Below are positions 56,718-64,000 of a stretch of DNA of 64,000 bases, piece after piece. The position numbers and the translations under genes were made by a program. Under the pieces are notes generated by a model. It was not told where the DNA came from. It saw nothing but the letters and a program-made list of their open reading frames with translations, and searched no databases. The stretch comes from Lithodes maja (taxonomy: Eukaryota > Arthropoda > Malacostraca > Decapoda > Lithodidae): assembly GCA_037953745.1 (NCBI GenBank), contig JBAKBP010007479.1:35616-99615 (forward strand). Direction: 5' to 3'. Each line of letters begins with the position of its first letter. Position 1 is the first letter of the stretch.

Positions 56718-57504
56718 CGCCTTCTGTACCGGTGACATCCTTTTTTTATATGCTTCTGTTCTGGGTGTGGTGTCCCGAGTTCGAATCCCGGGAGGGCCAC
56801 ATGCTTTCATTAGTTTATTCAAGTACATTTGGGTTTGTATTTGATATTATTGTTCAAGAACGGGGTGTTACTTATTTATATATTCTGGAAACTATTGAAT
56901 GATTGTATTCTGCATAGAAAGGACCTATAGCAATGATTGTATTCTGCATAGAAAGGACCTATAACAATGATTGTATTCTGCATAGAAAGGACCTATAGCA
57001 ATGATTGTATTCTGCATAGAAAGGACCTATAGCAATGATTGTATTCTGCATAGAAAGGACCTATAGCAATGATTGTATTCTGCATAGAAAGGACCTATAG
57101 CAATGATTGTATTCTGCATAGAAAGGACCTATAGCAATGATTGTATTCTGCATAGAAAGGACCTATAGCAATGATTGTATTCTAGATAGAAAGGACCTAT
57201 AGCAATGATTGTATTCTGCATAGAAAGGACCTATAGCAATGATTGTATTCTGCATAGAAAGGACCTATAGCAATGATTGTATTCTGCATAGAAAGGACCT
57301 ATAGCAATTATTGTATTCTGCATAGAAAGGACCTATAGCAATTATTGTATTCTGCATAGGAAGGACCGCTATCAATTAAAAACCTCCAAACTATCTCATT
57401 TAATCCTTTGAGGTATTCCAGATCCTTACCAAACTGATTAAAATCGTCTGATAGTTGCCAGCATGTGATGAACACGATGTCGCCGGTACAGAACGGGGTA
57501 AAGG
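56714..57504. mobile_element. TTAA-3 element with tRNA-like insert and 34-bp expansion
   Basis: The left end TTAACGCCTTCTGTACCGGT and right end GTCGCCGGTACAGAACGGGG enclose two changes. A tRNA-like segment (about 56755-56880, with AGTTCGAATCCCGGG) is the first. The second is an internal 34-bp tandem array. Confidence 0.75.
56905..57365. repeat. 34-bp tandem array, about 13-14 units
   Basis: CAATGATTGTATTCTGCATA followed by GAAAGGACCTATAG repeats head to tail with very few changes. The unit is internal sequence of TTAA-3 (compare TATTCAGCTTAGGAAGGAC in other copies). Confidence 0.95.
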
Positions 57505-58050
57505 AACAATTCGGTAGATCAGAAGATAATTATTACACGAATCAGAGGGAAGAGGCTCAGTTACTGACAAATGTTCGTGAACTTTTGCGATGTTCTTATG
57601 CAAATGATATCCAATAAGATTATTTTTTAGATCAAATCAGCTATATTCTGTGTGTGCCTCAGCTGCACAGAGTAATCCAGCTAGGTCTGACAAACACCTC
57701 ATCCTTCACTACACTAAACAAGCACACCACACTTATTTTATAATACAAAAAAAAAAAAAAAAAAAAAAACACAAAATAGAAAACAAAGTTTGAAGATGAC
57801 CATCAACCGCCCTCAATTTGGTTTTGTCACTCTTTCAACTTTTCGGGAGACACTTGATACAGTCAGCTTTGCCTTTTGTCTCCCTTATACAAGAAACACA
57901 AATATTAACAAATGCTTAATATGTAATTATTAATATATAGCTTATATGATCTGAACATCAATCTTAATCGATATAATTTGCAGAAAGGAAATCGCAATAC
58001 CTCACGAACATATGTCAGTAGCTGTGCATTGTAAAAATTGTACCTTTCCT
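57505..58050. other. Unassigned DNA with dispersed repeat and poly(A)
   Basis: 57650-57705 matches the repeat near 32580. A run of about 21 A lies at 57749-57769. The remainder is AT-rich without a recognisable gene. Confidence 0.6.
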
Positions 58051-58054
58051 TATA

Positions 58055-58262
58055 CAGTTGGCCAAATAAGTGATGTCTCGGCACCATGTATATTTTGATC
58101 AATAATTGGCATCAGCACTATCAAAGCTTTATTTCATCGTTTCGAGAGAGATACAAACAGGTTCCTATCTTTTCACACCCAATTCAACATTTGACAGACA
58201 TAAATACAACAAACAGCGAGCAAAACGTAATGACAGCGAAGACACGACTTATTTGCCAACTG
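58055..58262. mobile_element. TA-flanked MITE, CAGTTGGCCAAATAAGT family, copy 2
   Basis: It starts CAGTTGGCCAAATAAGTGAT and ends GACTTATTTGCCAACTG between TA dinucleotides. It is 208 bp and related to 29342-29553. A 90-codon frame across it is not shared by the other copy. Confidence 0.8.
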
Positions 58263-58408
58263 TACATAAATGACGGACATAAAAAGTGCTACATTGTTTA
58301 CGTGTGCTGTTTGAACACGTCAGCGTCTGATTTGTGTTACAATCCAGCGTTTGATTGATGAGGTGTAGACAAATGACCAAGGCAAAAATGTACAATCAAA
58401 GTACATAC

Positions 58409-58409
<1 letters not shown>

Positions 58410-58441
<32 letters not shown>

Positions 58442-58699
58442 GAGAGAGAGAGAGAAAGAGAGAGAGCGAGCGAGCGAGCGAGAGATAAATAGATACATAT
58501 ATAGATAGATAAATAGATAGATAGATAGAGAAATCAAATTATAAAGTGATAGATATAGATAGAGATAGAGAAAGAGAGAGAGCGAGCGAGTGAGTGAGAG
58601 AGAGAGAGTCAGAGAAGCAAGAGATAAATAGATACATATATAGATAGATAAATAGATAGATAGATAGATAGATAGATAGAGAAATAAAATTATAAAGTG

Positions 58700-58757
<58 letters not shown>

Positions 58758-58866
58758 CGAGCGAGCGAGCGAGTGAGAGAAGCAAGAGATAAATATATAC
58801 ATATATAGATAGATAAATAGATAGATAGATAGAGAAATAAAATTATAAAGTGATAGATATAGATAG
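58410..58866. repeat. GA and GATA compound microsatellite
   Basis: Runs of GA, GAGC, GATA and TA alternate and are internally duplicated about three times. The long minus-strand frames (SLSLSLSLYIYIYIY) are simple-repeat translations. Confidence 0.95.
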
Positions 58867-59092
58867 ACAGAGTACAAAGGACTACAAAGGAAATCAAGCA
58901 ACAACAGGTCTAGTGACCCTTCTAGGCTGCTTGTCCTCCAAAACACTGAGGATCAAGTGTCCAAACAGTGGTTTAGAGTGGGTAAGGGAACATTGGAAAG
59001 GGAACTACTGCCCTAGAACTAATGTCCGTGGCAGGATTAGGAAGTTAGTAGGGGACAGATGGGTTAGTAACTGAGGGGGGTATACAATAAAG

Positions 59093-61990
59093 TTATTCAT
59101 TTACAAACGCAGTCAGTCGCGGGTTTGATGCGAGATATTTGTCTAAGCGGAGTTTAAATGAATCAACGGTGCTGCAGTCTATAACGTCTCGGGGAAGCCC
59201 ATTCCACAAGTTGACAACTCGATTGAAGAAGAAATTCTTAGATTCGTGTGAGTTAAAAGATTTACCAATAATTTTGCAACCGTTTCCCCGCGTGTAATTA
59301 GATTGGTCGATAGTGAAGTACTTACTACAGTTCATATTGTCGATGCCTTTGATGATTTTGAACACTTGAATTAAGTCGCCTCTTAATCTGCGCTGGGTTA
59401 AAGGAAATAGATTTAATTCTCTAAGACGCTCTTCGTATGGTTTGTTCTTTAGGCTAGGTATCATTTTGGTAACTCTACGTTGAACTCGTTCTAGCTTGTT
59501 TATATCTTTTTGGTAATAAGGGCACCAGGATTGAACGCAGTATTCCAGAAGAGGGCGGACTAAGGAATTGTAAAGGGTTAGGATAACATCTTTGGATTTA
59601 TGCTCAAATGACCTGCCAATAAAGCCAATTATTTTGTTTGCCTTCTTAACAACTTCTGAACATTGTTGACTCGGTTTTAGGTTACTCGATATTGTTACTC
59701 CCAGATCGGTTTCTTTGTTTACATTCTTAAGCTGAGTGCCATTCATCGAATAGTTTGCTTTCTCATTTAGGTATCCGATATGTAGTACTTTACATTTATC
59801 CGCATTGAAACTCATTTGCCAAATTTGGGCCCAACATGACAATTTATCTAGATTGTGTTGCATATCGTCAACTTGTTCTTTTGAGAGTACGCTATTTGCA
59901 ATTTTTGTATCGTCAGCAAATTTCGAGACTGTACAGGTGAGACCCTCATCTATGTCGTTGATGTAAATTAGAAAGAGAATTGGTCCTAGTACCGATCCCT
60001 GGGGTACCCCACTACTTACATTGGTCCATTTAGATGCCTTACCGTTTATGACTACTCTTTGCTTTCTGTCGCTGAGCCAATTTTCTATCCATTTCAACAC
60101 ACCGTCTTGTATTCCATGCGCTTTTAGTTTTAGCAGTAATCGTTTGTGGGGAACTTTGTCAAAGGTCTTTTGAAAATCAAGGTATATAATATCTACAGCT
60201 TTACTCTCATCGTAGAGGTTGAAGATATCGTGGAAGAAGTCTAAGAGGTTTGTTAAACAGGAACGTTTTTTACGAAAGCCGTGTTGAGTATCTTTAAGTA
60301 AGTTATTTGCCTCTAAGTGATTTACGAGTCTGTCTCTTATGACCGTTTCTAGCATTTTACATACAATTGAGGTTAAGCTAATTGGACGATAGTTACTGGG
60401 TAGGGATTTGCTGCCTTTTTTTAATATCGGTGTTACGTTGGCTAGCTTCCACTGATCAGGCATAGTCCCAGACTGCAAGGATTCATTGAATAGCAATGTC
60501 AGGGATTTGGAGAGCTCATCCTTAGCTTCCTTTAGAACTCTAGGTGAGATTGTATCAGGTCCAGGCGTTTTATTTACCTTGAGTTTATCTAAACAATTCA
60601 ATACTTCTCTCTCTGTAACGGTGATATTGCTTAGAACATCTGAATTATCAATCTGAATCGGCGATGGTGTAGGGATATCACTGAGGTCTTCGGTTGTAAA
60701 AACTGATGCAAAGAAGGTATTGAGGGCATTACTCATTTGTACTTCGTCTTTGGTGTATTCTCCATTTTCATCGACTAACGGTCCAACAGTTGAAGTAACT
60801 ACTTTTTTCTTTCTGATATAACTATAGAATTCTTTCGGGTTTGTTTTACTTTGATTCGCAACATGTAACTCCAGGGTCTTTTTACTTTGCTTAATTAACT
60901 TTTTGGCTTTGCGTCGTAGCTCTACAAATTTCACCCGTTCTTCGTCATTTTGTGAGGATTTTAATCTATCATTAGCAAATTTTTTAGCAAGCAGACAGTC
61001 TGAAATATCTTTATTCCACCATTTGGGCTTATCATTTTGGCCTGGACGCCGTATTTTCGATGGTATGCAGTCTTGCACTGCCTTAAGGTAAGTGGTTGTG
61101 AAACACTCCCAAGATGTATTTATGTCGTTATTGTTAGTCAGAAAGCTCCAGTCAGTTTCTTTAAGTTTTGATTTAAGTTTATGAAAATTTGCTTTCTTGA
61201 AATTAGGGACTTTCTCAATGCTGCTATTTGATTTGTTACTAGTAAACTTTAAAGTGAAAGTTATCGTACGATGGTCGCTGTTACTGAATTCATCACCAAC
61301 ATTCAAATTCTCTATTAATTCTTCTTTTGTTGCGAGTACAAGGTCAAGCACATTATTACCACGGGTCGGAGATTGTACAAATTGAAAAAGTGAACTCTCT
61401 TGCAAGTTAGCATAGAGGTCGTGTCCAGAGTGTGAAGTAAGAATATCGCCCCATTTAGTCACGGGTAAGTTGAAATCGCCAAGAATTACGGTATCTTGTA
61501 TGTTAGTTATTTCTGCAATTTGTTCATAAATTTCACTGTCAGTTTGCACTGATTGAGATGGGGGTCTGAATAATAAAGCTAGTGTTATTTTAGTTCCTCG
61601 TTTATTATTTAATAGTACGTAAGATATGTCTATATTCGCAATTTGAGGTTTTGACATTAAGACGGGATTAAGACTTTCCTTTATAAAAAACAGAACTCCT
61701 CCTCCATTTCTATTGATCCGACTTTTCTCAAACATTGTATAACCAGGAAGCGTATATTCGGCTAAAAAGTCTCTGTCTTCCGTATTTAACCAAGATTCTG
61801 TAATGCCGATTATATCATAATGTTCTGTAAACACGATTTCCTCTAGATCTGAAAATTTATTGCGTATGCTACGAGCATTTACATAAAACACCTTAAGAGT
61901 ATTAGAGTTGGATGTTACTGATTGTGCGTTGTCTGAATTTTCAGTTCGTATTTGACTTACACTACCCTGTCTTGGGTCTGGTTGACCCCG
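59093..61990 (-). CDS. CR1/L2-type LINE ORF2: endonuclease and reverse transcriptase
   Basis: Open for 932 codons from a GTG at 61891, and further upstream to about 61990 where it overlaps ORF1 (no ATG is obvious). Residues from 61891: endonuclease with N5ARS, catalytic-type E32 (ITESWL), GDFN 138-141 and SDH 205-207. RT with KKGSKSLPSNYRPISLTS 491-508, LDFQKTFDKVPH 571-582, GVPQGSVLGPILFLIYIND 628-646 and the FADD box 658-661. C-terminal LVRPLLEYCVQSW and VVNLWNGLPRDVI blocks. There is no RNase H, as expected for CR1/L2. It would nick target DNA and prime cDNA synthesis. Confidence 0.92.
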   Translation of the reverse strand, partial: RGQPDPRQGSVSQIRTENSDNAQSVTSNSNTLKVFYVNARSIRNKFSDLEEIVFTEHYDIIGITESWLNTEDRDFLAEYTLPGYTMFEKSRINRNGGGVLFFIKESLNPVLMSKPQIANIDISYVLLNNKRGTKITLALLFRPPSQSVQTDSEIYEQIAEITNIQDTVILGDFNLPVTKWGDILTSHSGHDLYANLQESSLFQFVQSPTRGNNVLDLVLATKEELIENLNVGDEFSNSDHRTITFTLKFTSNKSNSSIEKVPNFKKANFHKLKSKLKETDWSFLTNNNDINTSWECFTTTYLKAVQDCIPSKIRRPGQNDKPKWWNKDISDCLLAKKFANDRLKSSQNDEERVKFVELRRKAKKLIKQSKKTLELHVANQSKTNPKEFYSYIRKKKVVTSTVGPLVDENGEYTKDEVQMSNALNTFFASVFTTEDLSDIPTPSPIQIDNSDVLSNITVTEREVLNCLDKLKVNKTPGPDTISPRVLKEAKDELSKSLTLLFNESLQSGTMPDQWKLANVTPILKKGSKSLPSNYRPISLTSIVCKMLETVIRDRLVNHLEANNLLKDTQHGFRKKRSCLTNLLDFFHDIFNLYDESKAVDIIYLDFQKTFDKVPHKRLLLKLKAHGIQDGVLKWIENWLSDRKQRVVINGKASKWTNVSSGVPQGSVLGPILFLIYINDIDEGLTCTVSKFADDTKIANSVLSKEQVDDMQHNLDKLSCWAQIWQMSFNADKCKVLHIGYLNEKANYSMNGTQLKNVNKETDLGVTISSNLKPSQQCSEVVKKANKIIGFIGRSFEHKSKDVILTLYNSLVRPLLEYCVQSWCPYYQKDINKLERVQRRVTKMIPSLKNKPYEERLRELNLFPLTQRRLRGDLIQVFKIIKGIDNMNCSKYFTIDQSNYTRGNGCKIIGKSFNSHESKNFFFNRVVNLWNGLPRDVIDCSTVDSFKLRLDKYLASNPRLTAFVNE

Positions 61991-62689
61991 TTTTTTGAAC
62001 GGAAATCCTTGACTGCATCGTTCAGCAGACGACCAAGACGTGCAGCTCCTACTTCATTGAGATGTACACCATCTCCTGAAAACAAAGATTTATCATAGTA
62101 AAAATTATCCCACGTGTCGACAAAGCCGATGTTCTCCTCCCTGCAGAGTTTGGCTAGTCGGCGATTTGTACTGGTAGCTATGTTGTAGAATCGGTTTTCT
62201 ACATCAATCCGGGGAACAATTCCTGAAATTAAGATTCTATTAGATTTATCCTTGAAGGACCTGATCAGCCGCCGGTACTTGCAAAGTAGTTCCTCTGACC
62301 GCGTCCGTTGGACATCGTTAGATCCAACGTGGATGATGTACGTAGTGCTTGCGGGGGCGAGCCTGGAAACCTCTTCCAGAGCCGCAACAATGTCGTCCAC
62401 GCCGCCACCTGGGATACAGAATCGCTTTCTGGTACTGGGTGCCCTGGCGCAGAACTCGGTTAGTTGGCCACGGACCATGGAGTCGCCCACAAGCCGAACT
62501 TCTTCCGTTTCCTCTTCCTCGTCAATAGCCAGAATTTTGAAGCGGTTTTGGCATGTTGTCGGGATGACCTTCCTGGTACTGGTACTGGGATGGACATTGT
62601 TTCTCACTAACTGAAAGTTGTCCTGGGGGGGAGTGAGAGTAGAGTTTTATTATTATTATCTGCAACATCTAAGGTAGCTGCTCTCTCTC

Positions 62690-62690
<1 letters not shown>
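61957..62690 (-). CDS. CR1/L2-type LINE ORF1: SGNH-type esterase, 5'-truncated
   Basis: 216 codons from a GTG at 62607, with the frame open further upstream to the GA repeat near 62690. Residues from 62607: GDSM 41-44 (nucleophile S43), GGG 66-68, GSND 94-97 (N96) and DGVH 178-181 (D178, H181). These are blocks I, II, III and V of SGNH/GDSL hydrolases, with all catalytic residues present. Esterase-like ORF1 proteins are known from CR1 and L2 LINEs (Kapitonov and Jurka). A PHD finger found in some relatives is not seen and may be lost with the missing 5' end. The role in retrotransposition is unsettled, possibly membrane or lipid contact. It ends by overlapping ORF2. Confidence 0.85.
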
Positions 62691-62733
<43 letters not shown>

Positions 62734-62939
62734 AGGGGGGGGGGGGGAGAGAAAGAGAGGGGGGGGGGATAAAAGGCAAAGGTGCACTATAAAAGAGGAA
62801 TAACAGTCATAGGAACCAGGAAAGGATAACAGAATATTACACAAATCCGAGGAGTAAGGGGAAAACCAAAATACAAGGAGGATACAAACAGAGACAACAA
62901 CAATAACAAATACAGTATTAAGAGATAAAGTTTGATTGA
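62691..62939. repeat. GA/G-rich microsatellite and unassigned flank
   Basis: GA repeats and G runs (62690-62770) cut off the CR1-type LINE's 5' end. The following 170 bp show nothing recognisable. Confidence 0.8.
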
Positions 62940-63254
62940 GAGAGAGTACAAAGTACAAAGGAGTACAAAGGAAATCAAGCAACAACAGATCTAATGACCC
63001 TTCTAGGTTGCTTGTCCTCCAAAACACTGAGGATCAAGTGTCCAAACAGTGGTTTAGAGTGGGTAAGGGAACATTGGAAAGGGAATTACTGCCCTGGAAC
63101 TAATGTCCGTGGCAGGATTAGGAAGTTAGTAGGGGACAGATGGGTTAGTAACTGAGGGGAGGATAAAATAAAGTTATTCATTTACAAACGCAGTCAGTCG
63201 CGGGTTTGAAGCGAGATATTTGTCTAGGCGGAGTTTAAATGAATCAACGGTGAA
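62940..63254 (-). mobile_element. Truncated second copy of the CR1/L2-type LINE 3' end
   Basis: About 310 bp match 58868-59172 with few differences, covering the 3' UTR and the last 25 or so codons of ORF2 (complement of CATTTACAAACGCAGTCAGT). It stops abruptly at a CT/GA palindrome. The 3' end has three CTTTGTACT-like units. Confidence 0.9.
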
Positions 63255-63268
63255 TCTCTCTCTCTCTC

Positions 63269-63305
<37 letters not shown>

Positions 63306-63357
63306 GAGTGAGAGCAATCGTGAGAGATGAATGATGGAAACGGAATACGCCAAACCA
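63255..63357. repeat. CT/GA palindromic microsatellite
   Basis: A CT run, GCAG-like centre and GA run (about 63255-63303) form a foldable palindrome at the 5' truncation point of the second CR1 copy. Confidence 0.8.
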
Positions 63358-63542
63358 AAAGGGAAGAGCTACTATTAGGCGATTATAATCAGTTTAAAAA
63401 GGGCCTTTAGAATTAATCAGGCTTCGAACCATCTCCCTTTACCCTTTTTACTACCACATAACCTTCTTAAACTGCACAAAATCGTCTAAATATTGCTAGA
63501 ATAAAAAATGAAAAGACGTTGCCGGTAAAGAAGGGACATTAA
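63358..63542. mobile_element. TTAA-3 element, partial
   Basis: It ends GTTGCCGGTAAAGAAGGGACATTAA. The internal block AAATCGTCTAAATATTGCTA identifies the family. It shares TTAA with the next copy. Confidence 0.75.
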
Positions 63543-63753
63543 CCCTTTCTGTACCGGCGACGTTTTCAATTTTATTCCAGCTATATTTAGACGATTTTGT
63601 GCAGTTTCAGAAGGATATTTGGTAGTAAAAAAAAGGTTAAGTGAGATAGTTCGAAGCCTGTTACTTGCTTGAGGCCCTTCCTATGCTGAAGGTAATCATT
63701 TAAATATAGCTTGAATATAATTAAACAGACGTCGCCGGGTCCGGAAGGGTTAA
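63539..63753. mobile_element. TTAA-3 element, full length
   Basis: It runs from TTAACCCTTTCTGTACCGGC to CGCCGGGTCCGGAAGGGTTAA (215 bp). The right TTAA at 63750 is the first of a terminal array. A 74-codon minus-strand frame is not conserved in other copies. Confidence 0.85.
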
Positions 63754-64000
63754 CCCATACAGTACCGGTGACATCCTCCGAAAGGGTTAACCCATACAGT
63801 ACCGGTGACATCCTCCGAAAGGGTTAACCCATACAGTACCGGTGACATCCTCCGAAAGGGTTAACCCATACAGTACCGGTGACATCCTCCGTAATATCTA
63901 AAAAGGGTTAACCCATACAGTACCGGTGACATCCTCCGAAAGGGTTAACCCATACAGTACCGGTGACATCCTGTTCCTTATATTCTAACAATTATTAACC
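63750..64000. repeat. 37-bp array of a TTAA-3 terminus, running off the window
   Basis: TTAACCCATACAGTACCGGT plus GACATCCTCCGAAAGGG repeats with TTAA at 63750, 63787, 63824, 63861, 63908 and 63945. One unit is enlarged by 10 bp. The last unit leads into TTAA-3 interior (TATATTCTAACAATTATTA), so the array lies at the left end of another copy continuing beyond 64000. Confidence 0.9.

Larger units (their letters stand above)
58868..62690 (-). mobile_element. CR1/L2-type LINE, nearly full length
   Basis: Minus-strand element: truncated ORF1 (open to about 62690), ORF2, and a 3' UTR of about 225 bp ending in short direct repeats CCTTTGTAGTCCTTTGTACT beside a microsatellite. The 5' end is cut at a GA repeat. 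Both frames are uninterrupted, so it is probably a recent copy. Confidence 0.9.

Noticed and set aside
56760..56802. tRNA-like B box with GAATCCCGGGAGGGCCAC
   Set aside because: Only the 3' portion of a tRNA is recognisable; no D or anticodon arm could be folded.
56905..57365. Regular 34-bp direct repeats reminiscent of CRISPR
   Set aside because: Units are contiguous with no unique spacers, there are no cas genes, and the unit is internal TTAA-3 sequence in a eukaryotic genome.
58086..58358. 90-codon plus-strand frame
   Set aside because: Mostly within a TA-flanked MITE and not preserved in its relative at 29342-29553.
58337..58946. Minus-strand frames of 135-186 codons rich in S, L, Y and I
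   Set aside because: Translations of GA, GATA and TA microsatellites plus the CR1 3' UTR.

Overview
The window is eukaryotic and almost entirely made of transposable elements. I found no host protein gene, no complete cellular tRNA or rRNA gene and no CRISPR array. Families of non-LTR retrotransposon resembling those abundant in crab and shrimp genomes, long AT, CA and GA microsatellites, TATA plus TCAGA-type promoters and many short TTAA- and TA-flanked palindromic elements suggest an arthropod, most likely a decapod crustacean. That placement rests on recalled family resemblance and was not tested by search.

The main content is three complete LTR retrotransposons of one unusual type: A at 10790-20263 (+), B at 34011-43481 (-) and C at 45228-54570 (-). 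Each has 1.8-1.9 kb LTRs (TGTGAC...GTAACA), the same 12-nt primer-binding site (TGGCGACCTTGC) and a purine tract before the 3' LTR. Their protein order is Gag (SAP-like N-terminus, charged coiled coil, SCAN-like capsid, zinc knuckle), protease, integrase, reverse transcriptase, RNase H. Integrase before reverse transcriptase is the Copia order, but the sequence is Gypsy (Ty3) type. This is the hallmark of the Gmr1-like group, whose capsid is the proposed source of the vertebrate SCAN domain. A has one intact polyprotein frame and LTRs differing at about 3 sites, so it is young. C has two long frames separated by one missing base. B is a relic with several breaks.

Region by region. 1-885: unassigned AT-rich DNA and a perfect 161-bp tRNA-like palindrome. 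887-2398: 3' half of a Jockey/CR1-like LINE. 2480-9460: broken I-like LINE with ORF1, endonuclease, RT and RNase H. 9470-10789 and 20264-20969: an RTE-like LINE split by element A. 20970-30180: nested miniature elements, tandem repeats and a SINE-like element. 30181-34010: a degenerate minisatellite, a second SINE-like copy, a tRNA-derived SINE and an endonuclease fragment of a Jockey-like LINE. 34011-54570: elements B and C with repeats between them. 54571-57504: an uninterrupted chain of TTAA-ended miniature elements. 57505-58867: unassigned DNA, a MITE and GA/GATA microsatellites. 58868-62690: a nearly full-length CR1/L2-type LINE with an esterase ORF1. 62691-64000: microsatellite, a truncated second CR1 3' end, and more TTAA elements.

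Five miniature families are labelled here by their termini. TTAA-1 and TTAA-2 begin TTAAGGGG and contain inner palindromes (CCGGCGAAGCCGG and CCGGCCGAAGGCCGG respectively). TTAA-3 begins TTAACCCCTTCTGTACCGGC and is about 217 bp. TTAA-4 begins TTAACCCTCTC. TTAA-5 begins TTAACACC or, at the other end, TTAACCCTTAACTGGCGGC. They nest in one another, share single TTAA sites, and in three places their ends have been amplified into tandem arrays. No coding partner for them is visible; TTAA targeting suggests a piggyBac-type transposase acting from elsewhere.
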